64,000 nt of DNA from the NCBI RefSeq assembly GCF_009870125.1, contig NC_046683.1, positions 58,729,869 through 58,793,868 of the forward strand. The letters are read 5' to 3'. Each line of letters opens with the position of its first letter. Within the stretch, counting starts at the first letter, position 1. Below the pieces are notes generated by a model, which searched no databases, was not told where the DNA came from, and worked only from the letters and a program-made list of their open reading frames with translations. This document shows, one piece after another, positions 12,850-24,410 of this stretch. The translations under genes were made by a program, and so were the position numbers. This DNA comes from Drosophila pseudoobscura (taxonomy: Eukaryota; Arthropoda; Insecta; Diptera; Drosophilidae).

Positions 12850-14388
12850 ACTATTGCGCTGGTTGTATACATATGTAGCAGCACAGGCACAGTGGTGTCA
12901 GTTTAACCATTTTACGGCCGGTTCTGGCGCTTTTGAAATTTTGGAACATTTGAAATGTAATCTTGCGGCTGGCGGGAATAAAAACTATTTTGATTCCGGT
13001 TCTAATCAAACATTTGAAGAATATAATTCATAATCAAATGTAATAAACACCAATCCCATTACTGATTCCATACACATATGTATAAGCGTTTTCAACGGGC
13101 TGGTAAAGAGCAAAATAATCTGACTGGAGCCAAGCTGTAGAATTGGTCCATTATCTGATTAAAAGTAAGAAAAGAAGCCCGATCTCTATATTATATATTA
13201 TATAATTTATAATTTTCTACTTTGTACATTTCAAATTTTTTGGCTGTTTCTAGCTTTTTTTGTACGCTGATCTGGCTATGTGCGCTGAACTGAGAGCGGG
13301 CCAAAATTAAAAGAGAGCAAGCAACCACGATAAAGAGACCGGTAATATATGTACATAGAGCGAAACATTCGGGCAATGAGAGGGGAGGGGAAGGAACGTG
13401 GTGCAAAGGATGAGAAGACAAAGGATGGGCATATCTTATAAAAAACTCTCATGAAGGGGAAAAACGGCCTGGTGTTACTGACCCATCTTTGGCTGATGAA
13501 ATTGAAATCTAACTTTCATGAGCTTCTCCTTGTAGAAATGCATTGCATCATCCTCAAAAGTTTATTAGTGTTCTACATTATTAGTGCTTTACAGAGATAA
13601 ACCAAACCAAGTTTATTGTTAAAATGTAAAACTTTATTCAAAAAATCAGCACTAGTTTTTGTTTTTAGATTACAATTAATTTGATTTTGCATAAATTATA
13701 TGAAACCGCATGAATTTGTTTCAATTTACAGGAATAGACAAAAGTTGTTACACGTTTGAGATTCGATTTAAGGCAATCGATCAGTTAGAGTGGAATATGT
13801 AATAATACAATTTGAGCTGAATTCAGACAAGCTGAGGATTGCACGGGAAATTCTTACAGAATATCGTTGTATTTATGTATGGTATGTGTTTGCTGATCTG
13901 ATCCGTGATCTGTGGCAGAGCTGTATGGGTAGCTATATAGATATGAGGGTCTCTGGTCTGACTGTGTCTGTAGTTTCTATGTGTGTCCACAGTTTGGAAC
14001 TGCTTTTCAGTTACTATTGAGTTTGAGTTTAAGAGTTATTATTAGGTTTTATCTGTGACTTGAGTTGACTTGAGTCCAGTTCAGTTTGGTTGATTGATTG
14101 ACTGTAGTTTGATGGTATATTAGTTGAGTTTCAGTGCTTGTGTGTGATGTGAGGGCTGTGCTAAAAATTCCTTGTCCATGGACGTAAATGCTTAATGTCT
14201 AGCAAAGTACGGGGGTATATGGCAGTATACACAATACATTGGGGTATATAAAAGTCGCAGTCGTATAACTCGTTCAGGTGGTCTACACATTTCCGATTTC
14301 TCCAGCGCTTGCATCCGAATTTTTGTATTTATCAGAGATTCGTTTTATTTGAAGCCCCAGCGCTCTATGGCTTCAAATAAATGAACCG
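12850..14388. other. Noncoding; right end is 3' UTR of the LRR gene
   Basis: No exon is supported. The last 100-300 bases before 14389 are likely the 3' UTR of the LRRC59-like gene. A minus-strand AATAAA (plus-strand tttatt) lies at about 14345-14350, close to the stop codon. Confidence 0.45.
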
Positions 14389-16064
14389 TCAGTGCTCCTC
14401 CGGTGGGGTGCGGAACTCGGAGATCCAGTCGGTGACGCGTAAACGAAAGAGATCCGTCTTGGTCACTATCCAGTCCCGATACTGGTGCGGTATATACTCC
14501 ACCAGTTTTTCAGATATCTCCGGATTCTTGAACATAAGCATGTAGATGAGCAGTATATTGATAACAACGAGCACCGTGAAGGTAACCAGTGTGGACAGGG
14601 CAACCTTTTGGAGCATATTTAGCCAGGAGGTGCTGTTGGTCGATTTCTTCTTTTGATTGATCTTCTGACTGGCAGATTTTGCCCCATTCCCTGCTCCCAC
14701 AGCATTTACTGGTTTGAATGTTAGGTCTTTCTCCGCGGCTTCGGCCAATTTCTTCAACTTTGCTTTCTTGTTATTTGGTTTGGTCGACTTCTTGGCCCCT
14801 GCTCCGGCGCCATTGGCCAGGGAACTGGTGGACCCATCCCCTCCTGCAGACATTTTGTCAGCACTCTGTTCACGCTCTTGGGAGACCTGGGCCAGACGGT
14901 CGCGTTCGATTTCGGGCTTCAAGTTGGCGCAGACGCTGACCTGCAAAATGCGAGCAAAGTTGCACACAAGAGGCCACTCAACCCACTCGAGTGGAGTGGC
15001 ACTTTCCCACTTACACAGTTCTTGGCCGCCTCTTGGCACTCCTTCATCGTGGAGCACGGACCCACAATCTTCACCCAGGCGGGTATTAACGGATTGGTCT
15101 TCAGGTCCAAATATCGCAGTCGACGAAGTTGGGAAAAGCTCATTGGCAAGTGCTCCAGGCAGTTGTTGTAGAGGTCCAGATGACGCAAATTCACCAGCAA
15201 TCCGAAATCTTCGGGCAGATAGCGTATTTGGTTCTTGCTTAGATCGAGCCTTACCAGCTGAGTGAGTATGGGGAAGTGGCGCTGCAGGGGAAAAATATCC
15301 ATTAAATGAACTGACTTTCTTAAGTGGTAGGACTTACTCCCAGGTTAGTCAAGCGGTTGCTGGACACATCCAAAACGGTGACTCGCTTGAACGAAGCCTG
15401 CAAAGGACAAAGGCGTACTGAAAAAGGAGTTGCATTCAGGGAAAGGAAGCAGGGTCACATCACCGAAAAGAAACCCCCAAAAACGACATACTTTAAAATC
15501 TCATTTCCCTTCTTTTTAATTTTTTTGGCAACGCGACCGCACGGAGAGGGGTGGTAAGACCAAAAATCAACCCCCTCAAGCAGTTTTAGCTGCATTTTCA
15601 CACACACTCACACTAACACATTAGAGCAACCCACCAACCACTCACACACACACATCACTTCCTCTGCGCTGCCTGAGAAGAGGGGTAGAGCCGCAGCCAT
15701 CGTCAGCGTTAATTGCAAGCCAGCCGGTAGGCAGCCAGAGCAACAACAAAACCAACAATGGTAGTAGGGAGCTCTTCTCGCTCTCTCTCTCTCTCTGGGT
15801 GCACAAGCGAGATAGACTGTGACTAGACTTTTGCCAGACGATAGAAAAGTCAACGAGCAGAAGGGGGACGGTGGATAATGCAGATGGAGACACCACACAG
15901 CCCAGCCACACATCCGCTGGTGTGTTAATTAGCCCAGTAATTTAACTAATACTCACAATTTCTTTGACCGGTATTTCGCTCAGCTCCGAGAGACTCAAGT
16001 CGCAGTGGTCCTCCTGAACACGATCCTTCACGCTTACTTTTACCTTTTCGCCGGTTTTCGGCAT
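14389..16064 (-). CDS. LRRC59-like ER membrane leucine-rich-repeat protein
   Basis: Four minus-strand exons, 15957-16064, 15338-15397, 15015-15281 and 14389-14940, all join in phase 0 and give 328 residues. The N-terminus reads DLSLSELSEIPVKEI, followed by four to five leucine-rich repeats (about residues 20-125; e.g. RLDLSKNQIRYLP). A charged Lys/Ala-rich linker comes next (about 160-235), and one strong membrane segment near residues 265-290 before a short tail. This order and the first-repeat wording match vertebrate LRRC59, a tail-anchored ER protein with cytosolic LRRs that binds ribosomes and is implicated in nuclear import. The length is close to the human protein (about 307). It lies just downstream of RpS9 on the same strand with its own CGATA-rich promoter. 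I do not recall the fly symbol with confidence. Confidence 0.85.
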
Positions 16065-16168
16065 TTTATAAGGACAATCTCTGCCAATTTCCGTTTCTAA
16101 AAAATAACAAGCAAGTGCCGCAAAACTGCGAATCAAAACACAGCCGGACGGCAGAGACAGCCAGAACA

Positions 16169-16210
16169 CCGATAGTACTATCGGAGCACGAATGGTACTA
16201 TCGATGTCTA
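16169..16210 (-). promoter_or_regulatory. CGATA palindrome cluster upstream of the LRR gene
   Basis: A perfect 16-bp palindrome, ccgatagtactatcgg, occupies 16169-16184. It is followed by gtactatcgatg at about 16195-16206. CGATA clusters are the recognition sequence of BEAF-32 and overlap the DREF site. The cluster lies about 105 bp upstream of the start codon, at the expected promoter position. Confidence 0.5.
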
Positions 16211-16680
16211 TATTGTTTAAAATGCACGCCACCTTTTCGTTATATTAATTGATTATGCATCGAGTACTTTTCGGAATTTTCAACAATTTAAACTATTGTT
16301 GAATATTATTTGTGTTGCGTTGTTACGGGTAAAATCAAGTTATTGATATGTTACTTCTGACAGCTGAGGCATCGATATGTTTTTAGCAGCACTGGAAATT
16401 CAACTGGGGGACAAGCACATCAATTTAAAGTGGGGCGCGCTTTATTGAAAATATGAATTTTGTCTTGCCCCAAGAACAATCAAGTGCATGCCCTCTCATA
16501 AAACGGCGGACGTCAGCAGCGCCAAAAGGCTAAAACATAAAATAGATTTAAACCAAGAGTCTCCCCATTTCATCTTATTAAAACCACGTCAACTTTTGGC
16601 CATTTTACATTTATTGTGTAAAACAAAGTTTAAACTATAAAATTTTGCGCCATATAGTCGAATTGGCAGGCTACCATAGC

Positions 16681-17734
<1,054 letters not shown>

Positions 17735-17961
17735 GATTCCAACAATTCAACCGTCTGCAAAGCAAATGTAAGGTTAGTTTTCAATCTCGTGCAATCTCAA
17801 ACATCCAAATAGATTTTTCTCTGATCTATCTATTTAGCTGTTTGTTGAAGCCTAACACAGTCTTGGCTAGCAATATTTTTCACATTTTCACCTATTTTAC
17901 TGTATATGTTCTGAATCTTGCACACGAGAATTTTTACGTACGTTTCGGTTGGCGATTGGCG

Positions 17962-18086
17962 AAAGAAGAAAGAGGTGGACTAGAGCCGTGTCACGGCGGA
18001 TTTGTTGATCAAATATACGGTCTGCCCATCAGAAATATACCAGCATATACCGTCTCATTTTAAAAATATACCGTAAATATACTGAC
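17962..18086 (-). promoter_or_regulatory. RpS9 core promoter: motif 6 cluster, linker, TCT initiator
   Basis: Reading the minus strand, GTCAGTATATTT at 18075-18086 is a perfect Ohler motif 6. Two or three further GGTATAT(TT) copies follow, then a block starting ctgatgggcagaccgtat, then ccgtgacacgg where motif 1 sits in the sister promoters. About 10 bases later comes a pyrimidine run (17961-17977, CTCTTTCTTCTTTC). This is the TCT initiator and 5' TOP start typical of ribosomal protein genes. The same linker block recurs at the Pop2 and Ptip promoters. Confidence 0.75.
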
Positions 18087-19190
18087 GAATTCAAGTTCTA
18101 TTGTACATATTCCTTGTGTTTGATATTCCGTCGATTATTACTAGCTAGATAGAACTCTCAGCCCTGCCCACATAATTTTATCCGAATAATGAATAAATTG
18201 TTCTTCTTGGCTGGCATGTTTTAAATACTTGATTTGTTTTCCTGCTACGGCTATTGCTTTGATTGTTTTTGCTTAAATTTTGGTACCTCAACAACGATCT
18301 AACGTCTCGTATATCGATAGGAAATTGAACTTACACCACTTAACCCCCCTCTATTTAAACATTTCAACGACTTGAGGTAAATGGCGGAAAATATTACCGA
18401 TTGTAAATTCTTGTTATATTAGCATGCTATCTAATAATCTTTCCTCTGAACTTTAAAATTGAACTGCATGGAGTGTATTTTAATATCCATCGGTCCACAA
18501 TAGGCTTATCGTTCGCTCTCCATGATCGGAAGTCATACTCCTCGATTTTAATATTCGGCTGAATATAAGTAGCTAGCTAGGACACTCACCTCTGAACACA
18601 TCATTATATCCGATTGATTAATAAATTTCCTACAAGATTGATGAAAACAAAATGTTTAAATAAAAATGGACATCTAAAATGTAAATTTTGTACATGGCAA
18701 CTACACATTTGTTACATCATTGGCTACACATCAACAACATATTTATGGAGTATGTATTTTGTATTTTCGTTCATTAATTCGTTTAAGAGATCGCTTTAAA
18801 ATTCGTTGAGATAGCTTTAAAATTTAGAGACTATTTTTGCATACGTAAAAAAAGTTTAGAAAATCCGTCATTTCATTTATTATAGCCTGCATGACAAACA
18901 TTTATTCATTCTCCTTTTGCCTAACAAAATTTAAGAAAATCGTGTAATGCAACTCAAGGGAAAATTTGCTAATAATATCAAATACAATGCTGCGATCATT
19001 TAAAACAACAACAAGACAACGCAACAAATGCACACAGCAGAAAGCCGGTGATATTTTTTTTTTTTTTTTATTCACTGTTACTGCTTTTCTCGATTTCCCC
19101 TTACATTTTCTTACTCCATAGCAATCAAAATTACCACAAGTGTGTAATATATTTGCGTTTATTTTGTTGATTCATATAATTATAAAATAA
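18087..19190. other. Intergenic, no gene seen
   Basis: AT-rich with no supported exon. It holds one exact DRE core (18312-18319) and a poly(A/T) tract near 19055-19070. Confidence 0.5.
18312..18319. promoter_or_regulatory. DRE core (TATCGATA)
   Basis: Exact palindromic TATCGATA, the DREF/BEAF-32 site, about 0.25 kb beyond the RpS9 promoter. It could act for RpS9 or as a boundary element. Only the exact match is observed. Confidence 0.4.
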
Positions 19191-19305
19191 TAATTTATTA
19201 AATCTGGGTTTCAGTCACAACGCTCTGCAAATGAGAAACAAAAAATTGTAGGCGACAAATTTGAAATAATGTCAAAATCTCTAAATGCAAAGAGATAATA
19301 CGTAC

Positions 19306-19779
19306 CTAAAATCCATTCTTGAATGAATTTTTATTTATAAAGAGACATGGAAGAGAGACAGAGTCCGGATCACATCGAACTATCTGCTGCTTGGGCATGC
19401 TGAACGAGCGCGGCCTAGCCACGAAGCGTCCCAAGCCCGGATTTTTGCCTGTTGCAATAAAATACAGCAGCGAATCGAGTGCCCAAGTACTTCCCTTAGA
19501 CAAGTCCTCCATGGTTTCTCTCGAAAGGTTGACATGTAAGCACTTAAGGACCTTTTCATTGAAGACAATCCAATTGACCAACTTCAAGGCTTGGCTGCTG
19601 CGGGGAACATAGTATTGCAGTTGCACCAGGCGGCCATACTTGTTCTTCAGGATCTTTGCCACAGGCAGCACGTCCGAGAACTCGCGACGTGTACGGGCAT
19701 CTAGCACGATGTTATTTTTAACAAGCCACTCATCTAGCACGTCGCGCTCCTTCTCCCTCAGACAACGGATGCTTGACAT
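19306..19779 (-). CDS. Small SPEF1-like calponin-homology domain protein
   Basis: A single coding exon on the minus strand, 157 residues from MSSIRCLREKERDVLDEWL. Residues about 10-105 match the pattern of the SPEF1/CLAMP CH domain: an initial helix, then FSDVLPVAKILKNKYGRLVQ, then YYVPRSSQALKLVNWIVFN, KVLKCL and a final helix. SPEF1-type CH domains bind microtubules in sperm flagella and cilia. Here almost nothing follows the CH domain, whereas vertebrate SPEF1 has a coiled-coil tail, so this is a domain-only member. The stop TAG (19306-19308) directly abuts a GTACGT splice donor. A ttgcag acceptor lies 81 bases on (exon resuming at 19224), so the 3' UTR is probably spliced. An in-frame upstream ATG would add about 25 residues with no domain match. 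Testis expression is an inference from the family. Confidence 0.7.
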   Translation of the reverse strand: MSSIRCLREKERDVLDEWLVKNNIVLDARTRREFSDVLPVAKILKNKYGRLVQLQYYVPRSSQALKLVNWIVFNEKVLKCLHVNLSRETMEDLSKGSTWALDSLLYFIATGKNPGLGRFVARPRSFSMPKQQIVRCDPDSVSLPCLFINKNSFKNGF

Positions 19780-21192
19780 TATCCCAGTAAACTGACAATC
19801 GTTCGTGACCAAACCCAAATGTTTCTTAAACAAAATACTTTTACACAATTTTTTGTTCATTTTAATTACTAAAATGTATAATTCGTGCGCTTGAACGACT
19901 AAAATCTGACAAGCCAAATAATACTCGATCACGTGTAAAATAATCTAAGCTAAGCTATAGAAAGTAGAAACTCAAAAGAATGCCTTTCAACCCGGGATAC
20001 ATAGTCTTTTACGTCAGTAATTCACTTCTACAGTTTGGATTTCCGCAATGGGCCCATGTAATCCCATTTGGTAAGGATATTTCTTTGAGTATGTCTTTGA
20101 ATATGTAAAACAGTGTATAATATTGCGGTCTCTTCACTTAGTAGGAGAGGTCCAGATGTTGGTTAATTTTCGTTTCAATTGTGCTTCTAAAGTGAATTTT
20201 GGGAGACTAGTGCCAAACAATGGATGTCCTCGGGTTTTTTTCGCCACCTTAATTGTTGACGTCACATCCATTTAAGTTTCAAATTCAAGGTAATAGGTTT
20301 TTCAAACTGTTTTTGCGACAGAATGTTTCGGGAAGGTCTTTTAGTCTTTCTTGAGATAGGTGTTGGGTACTTTGGGCAGTAGTTGAATGTTCACGTTAAA
20401 TTACGTTCAATATGCGGCTTATATACCATCCTCATACTTTTCAACATAGGGGGAAAGTGGGAAACACGACCGCTAAATATGTTCTTGTGTTAATTCTTGC
20501 AGTTCGTTTATCGTCTTTCTATCTAATCACCTTCTTTTTGGATCTTGGCCCTCGGTTACTGCTTTTTATTCCGCTAAATTTGTCTCTTATCTCTCTCTCT
20601 TCTCATACCAAGACCAGCTATATTGCTATCTCGCTTCCGTCCGCATACTGCACGATTAAGAGTGGGATAGAGAGATAATAAATAGGGGCCTTGAAGGGGT
20701 TGCGTAGCCACTGCAATTTCAATTCTTCTTTCTGGTAGATAAGGTCATTCTCTATGATTATGCGTTTTTGGGTTTCTCGTAAAAATCGAGAAAAAAACAA
20801 TTTTGGTACATATCCAACCCCCAACCTGAACAGTCTTTGATTCAGTTATAAACAATTTAATATAGCATAATATAAAAAAAATGTAAAACGATTATAAACT
20901 TAACTATGTATCTGTATATACAAATTATGTCTAATCTATTCGAATACTACAAAATGGGGAAATAGGAATGACAGTTGTTGTAAATGAAATGGTGATATTG
21001 TTAAATACTATACTGCATGCCGCTGGAAGCCTAGAGAGCTGTGTAATACGAGAGGCCAATCTTTTGTACAGGAATATTACCGGGGAACAAATATCAAAAA
21101 TTAATTCTTACAACTATTTGTGCCTTCTGCTAAACGCATGAAACGTATACTTAAGTACAATCAAATGAGCTTTGCTTTCCGACTTTCGCAGT
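19780..21192. other. Intergenic, with a degraded repeat fragment
   Basis: No coding exon is supported. The segment about 20690-20830 contains 'ggtcattctctatgattatgcgttttt'-like wording that recurs in the DINE-1-like element at 11300-11345. It is probably a decayed copy of that family. The right end is the likely 3' UTR of the SLC26 gene. Confidence 0.4.
20575..20830. mobile_element. Decayed DINE-1-like fragment
   Basis: It shares a block around ggtcattctctatgatta with the fuller element at 11.2-11.6 kb, together with a CT-rich tract, but has no recognisable ends. The call rests on this one shared block. Confidence 0.35.
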
Positions 21193-23438
21193 TCAAGTCG
21201 ATTTTCCATTGAGTCTACTTAGTTCGCTTGGACTGCACGCGTCAACTGCATCGCTTGTTCCACGGCTAATTCGAGATTCCACAAGAGGAGCTGCAATCTG
21301 CAAGTGAAGCTCGTAGTCGGGCGCTGCAAAAAGAAAATTCCAATTACAGAGCTGGGCCAAAATCAAGACTAGATGGTTGAAAGGTGTGCGTGCAGATGGA
21401 GTGGGTGGTGGGTGTAGCAGGTGATTAAACAGAGATACAAGCTGTAAATGAAAGGAAATGAGAGCCATAATAATGTTGATTGGGTGGAAAGCCAGAGATG
21501 AAAGTGGGAGAGCTCGAATGGGGCTCACTTTGTTCCAAAATGCATTCCAAGTCATCCGGACAGTCTATCGTGGGGAAATCAATGCTGGTTGACTCCTTCA
21601 GGATGACCCCGATATCCTTGTGAGCGCTCATCAAGAACAATGGAACGTTCGCTTTAGCCAGCTCCTTGTGCAGCGACCCCATGCCTCGCGCGGCAGTGAA
21701 ATCAAAATCTACAAGAACGAGCATTAGTCTCCGACGCGTCTAAGGACCAATTAAGATCCTTAAGCTTACCATGCACATGAGCGCAGTCCAGGACCACCGG
21801 CGCAGTTCCATGCGTCGTCAAGGCTTTAGAGATGCCAGAGCGAACCCACTCGATGGCAGGAAAGTAGAGCGAGCTGTGCTTGGGACGAATCAATATGTAG
21901 TTGATGCCATTGATGGTTTGCAGCTTGGACACACTCAGAACGGGTCGTGCTGCGCGGTAGACCAGGAAGGCTACATCCGCACCAACGCCCAGCAACAGCC
22001 CAATCTCCACACCCACAGCCAGGCTCATCACAAAGGTAATGGCACCTGGCAGTAGCTCCCGACGGCTGCAACGCCACAGTGGTCGGATGACCTCAAACTC
22101 AATCATAAATATCACAGCCGAGATGATGACCGCACTGAGAGCGGCCTTCGGTATGTACTGGAAGTACGGTGCCAGCAGGCCCAGTGCCAGAAGGACCAGC
22201 ACGCTTGTGTAGCAGCCACCAAGCGGTGTTCGCACCCCACTGGCATGATTGACAGCACTGCGCGAGAAGGAGCCCGTGACCGGCATGGAGCTGCAAAAGG
22301 CACCGCAAATGTTGCTCATAGAGAGGGCAACCAGTTCCCGGGTGGCACTCAGTCCGGCGCCACCAAATGCTTTAGAGATGGCCACGTTTCCGAGCACAGC
22401 AATAATGGGCAATATAAGCATCGAGGGCCCCAGCTCCGACACCTAAAAAGTATGAGAGAAAGAAAGAGAGATGTGACGTGATATTTCATATTTAATTTTT
22501 CTCTTACCATTTGCTCAAAGTTCTGCGTAAGCTCGGTGCCATTTTTGTCCAAAATTGTGGTCTCAAACTTGGGCAGTGTGATGTTAGGCAGGCCGCTCTT
22601 TACCTTTCCTGTGAGGATGTACGGACAGGTGTCCATCTGCTTACACGTGCTGTAGGCCAGCACACTGGTCACGAGAACCACCAGAGCATTTCGACCAGTG
22701 GCTATCACCCAAATGGTGCCGCTAATCAATTGCTGTGCCCTCAAGCTGCGGACTCGCCCAGCAAACTTCACGTCTTTTAGTTTCTGTTCAAAAGAGTCTA
22801 CGTTATATTCCAAGTACGAGTCCAACTGGATGAATCCTACTCACCCGCAACAGCAGTAGAACCGTAATGGAAACCAGTCCTAGGGTAACATCACCGCGTC
22901 GCACCTGGCTCAGGTTCCCCAGCACGGAGCGCATGGTATTGATGAAATCTGATCCCGAACCTCCACGCAATCCCAATAGGCCCTTTAGTTGAGATGTGCC
23001 AATTATAACAGCCGTGGCCGAAGTGAAACCCACTGTCACCGGCAGCGAAATGAGGTCCACCAGTGCACCCAGCTTCAGCACAGCCATACCCATCTCCACC
23101 ACACCCGAGATGAGGCACAATAGAATGGCGTAGGCCGGTCCCGAGCCCAGTCCAAAGCCTGTGTGCCGGCTGGTCATCAAGGCGAGCAAAGCCGTCGGCC
23201 CAATGGTCACCTGTCGACAGCTGCCAAGCAAAGCGTAGACAATTCCACCAACGAAAGCCGAGTACAAGCCGTACTGAGGCTCCAGGCCCGCCAGAGTGGC
23301 ATAGGCCAGTCCCTGGGGCAACACCGTCAGCCCAACAGTAACCCCAGCTATCATATCGGCCACCGCATCTTGGCCGGTATAGCCATGCAGCCACTTAAGA
23401 CCCGGAAACAATCGATATCCCCAATCCTTCAGGGTCAT
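21193..23438 (-). CDS. SLC26-family sulfate/anion transporter (SLC26A11-like)
   Basis: Five minus-strand exons, 22845-23438, 22508-22783, 21770-22442, 21529-21708 and 21193-21323, join in phase to 617 residues. The transporter core starts near residue 20 with GYTGQDAVADMIAGVTVGLT and LPQGLAYATLAGLEPQYGLY, the SLC26/SulP signature. Some 10-12 hydrophobic segments follow to about residue 440. The last exons encode a STAS domain (HVHG, DFDFTAARGMGSLHKEL). The family exchanges sulfate, chloride, bicarbonate or related anions at the plasma membrane; length and sequence look closest to sodium-independent SLC26A11. The start ATG follows an acceptor (ccattgcag on the minus strand) about 10 bases upstream. 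Several fly paralogues exist and I do not assign a symbol. Confidence 0.9.
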
Positions 23439-24199
23439 AATTGATTGGTCTGCAATGGAAAAGGCATTATATGGATATAATAATCAGATTCACGGCAGAG
23501 GATCGAGAGCAGGGCAGATATTGTAAGTGGGTTTGGGCTTTTCAAAAGATCTAATACTGAGGTTCAACGACTTGATCATCACAACACAACACGCACTTTG
23601 CATAGTCATAAAAGTCATATACCAAACGTGATAGCAAATCCCATCAAAATGGTATTGACTATTAACAGTTGAATGGACGGCAGGGACAGAATAAATATTT
23701 CTTTATGTTAAGGAAAGAGAGGGATTGAGTTAATATCGAATGCTGGATAAAATCTGCATAATCTGTGTGAAATAAAAAAAACAAAGAAGACTGGCTGATG
23801 ACAGCTCTAGCAATTATTTTTAACGATTGAGCTACGCTTAGACATATTAAACTTGATATAGGCAAACCGAATCTTGGTGGTTCCGACTTTCATATAATAC
23901 GTACAGTTTAAGGCAGATTCAGGCAAAATAATTTTTTTGTATAAAAAAAGGCTAAGTGATAGCCTACACAGACACAAGCACATAATGATAACAATTGTTG
24001 TACAGGGTCGGGAACGCTTACATCTTTGCGTATAGGAACCGTCAAGTAATGAATTCGGTACACCTATTTCGGCCAGGGTAACACACTGATGCTGACAATA
24101 AGAATGCGTAATCCGGCCAATTCCAAGGCATTTCAACCAAATGCTAGGCCATACCGTCATATCAGTAGCTTCAACACTACAATTTCTAAACCCCTCATA

Positions 24200-24410
24200 A
24201 AACTCACGTAAGTATTTGCACAAATGTTTCGTTGTTGTTTAACCGCAGAGCACGTTCGATAGCGTTCTAAACTGCTAGAAGCTCTGCGAGCATTGTATTC
24301 GATTCCGAAAAGCTGTTGAACGCTTTGGGCACTGGCCCAAGAATGAGCGAACAGACGGTTCGATTGTTGCTCGCGTGCCCGAAGAACTGTGACCACAGAA
24401 TAGAATCATT
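24200..24410 (-). other. Probable 5' UTR exon of the SLC26 gene
   Basis: On the minus strand this is an AAC/GAAC-rich leader-like segment ending ctta|cgtgagtt or ttac|gtgagt, a good splice donor near 24207. The only downstream acceptor that leads to a gene is the one directly before the SLC26 start. The promoter would lie near 24.4-24.45 kb. Inferred, not proven. Confidence 0.45.

Noticed and set aside
23807-24223. 138-codon minus-strand ORF
   Set aside because: No family, no splice-supported start, and it overlaps the likely 5' intron and UTR of the SLC26 gene.
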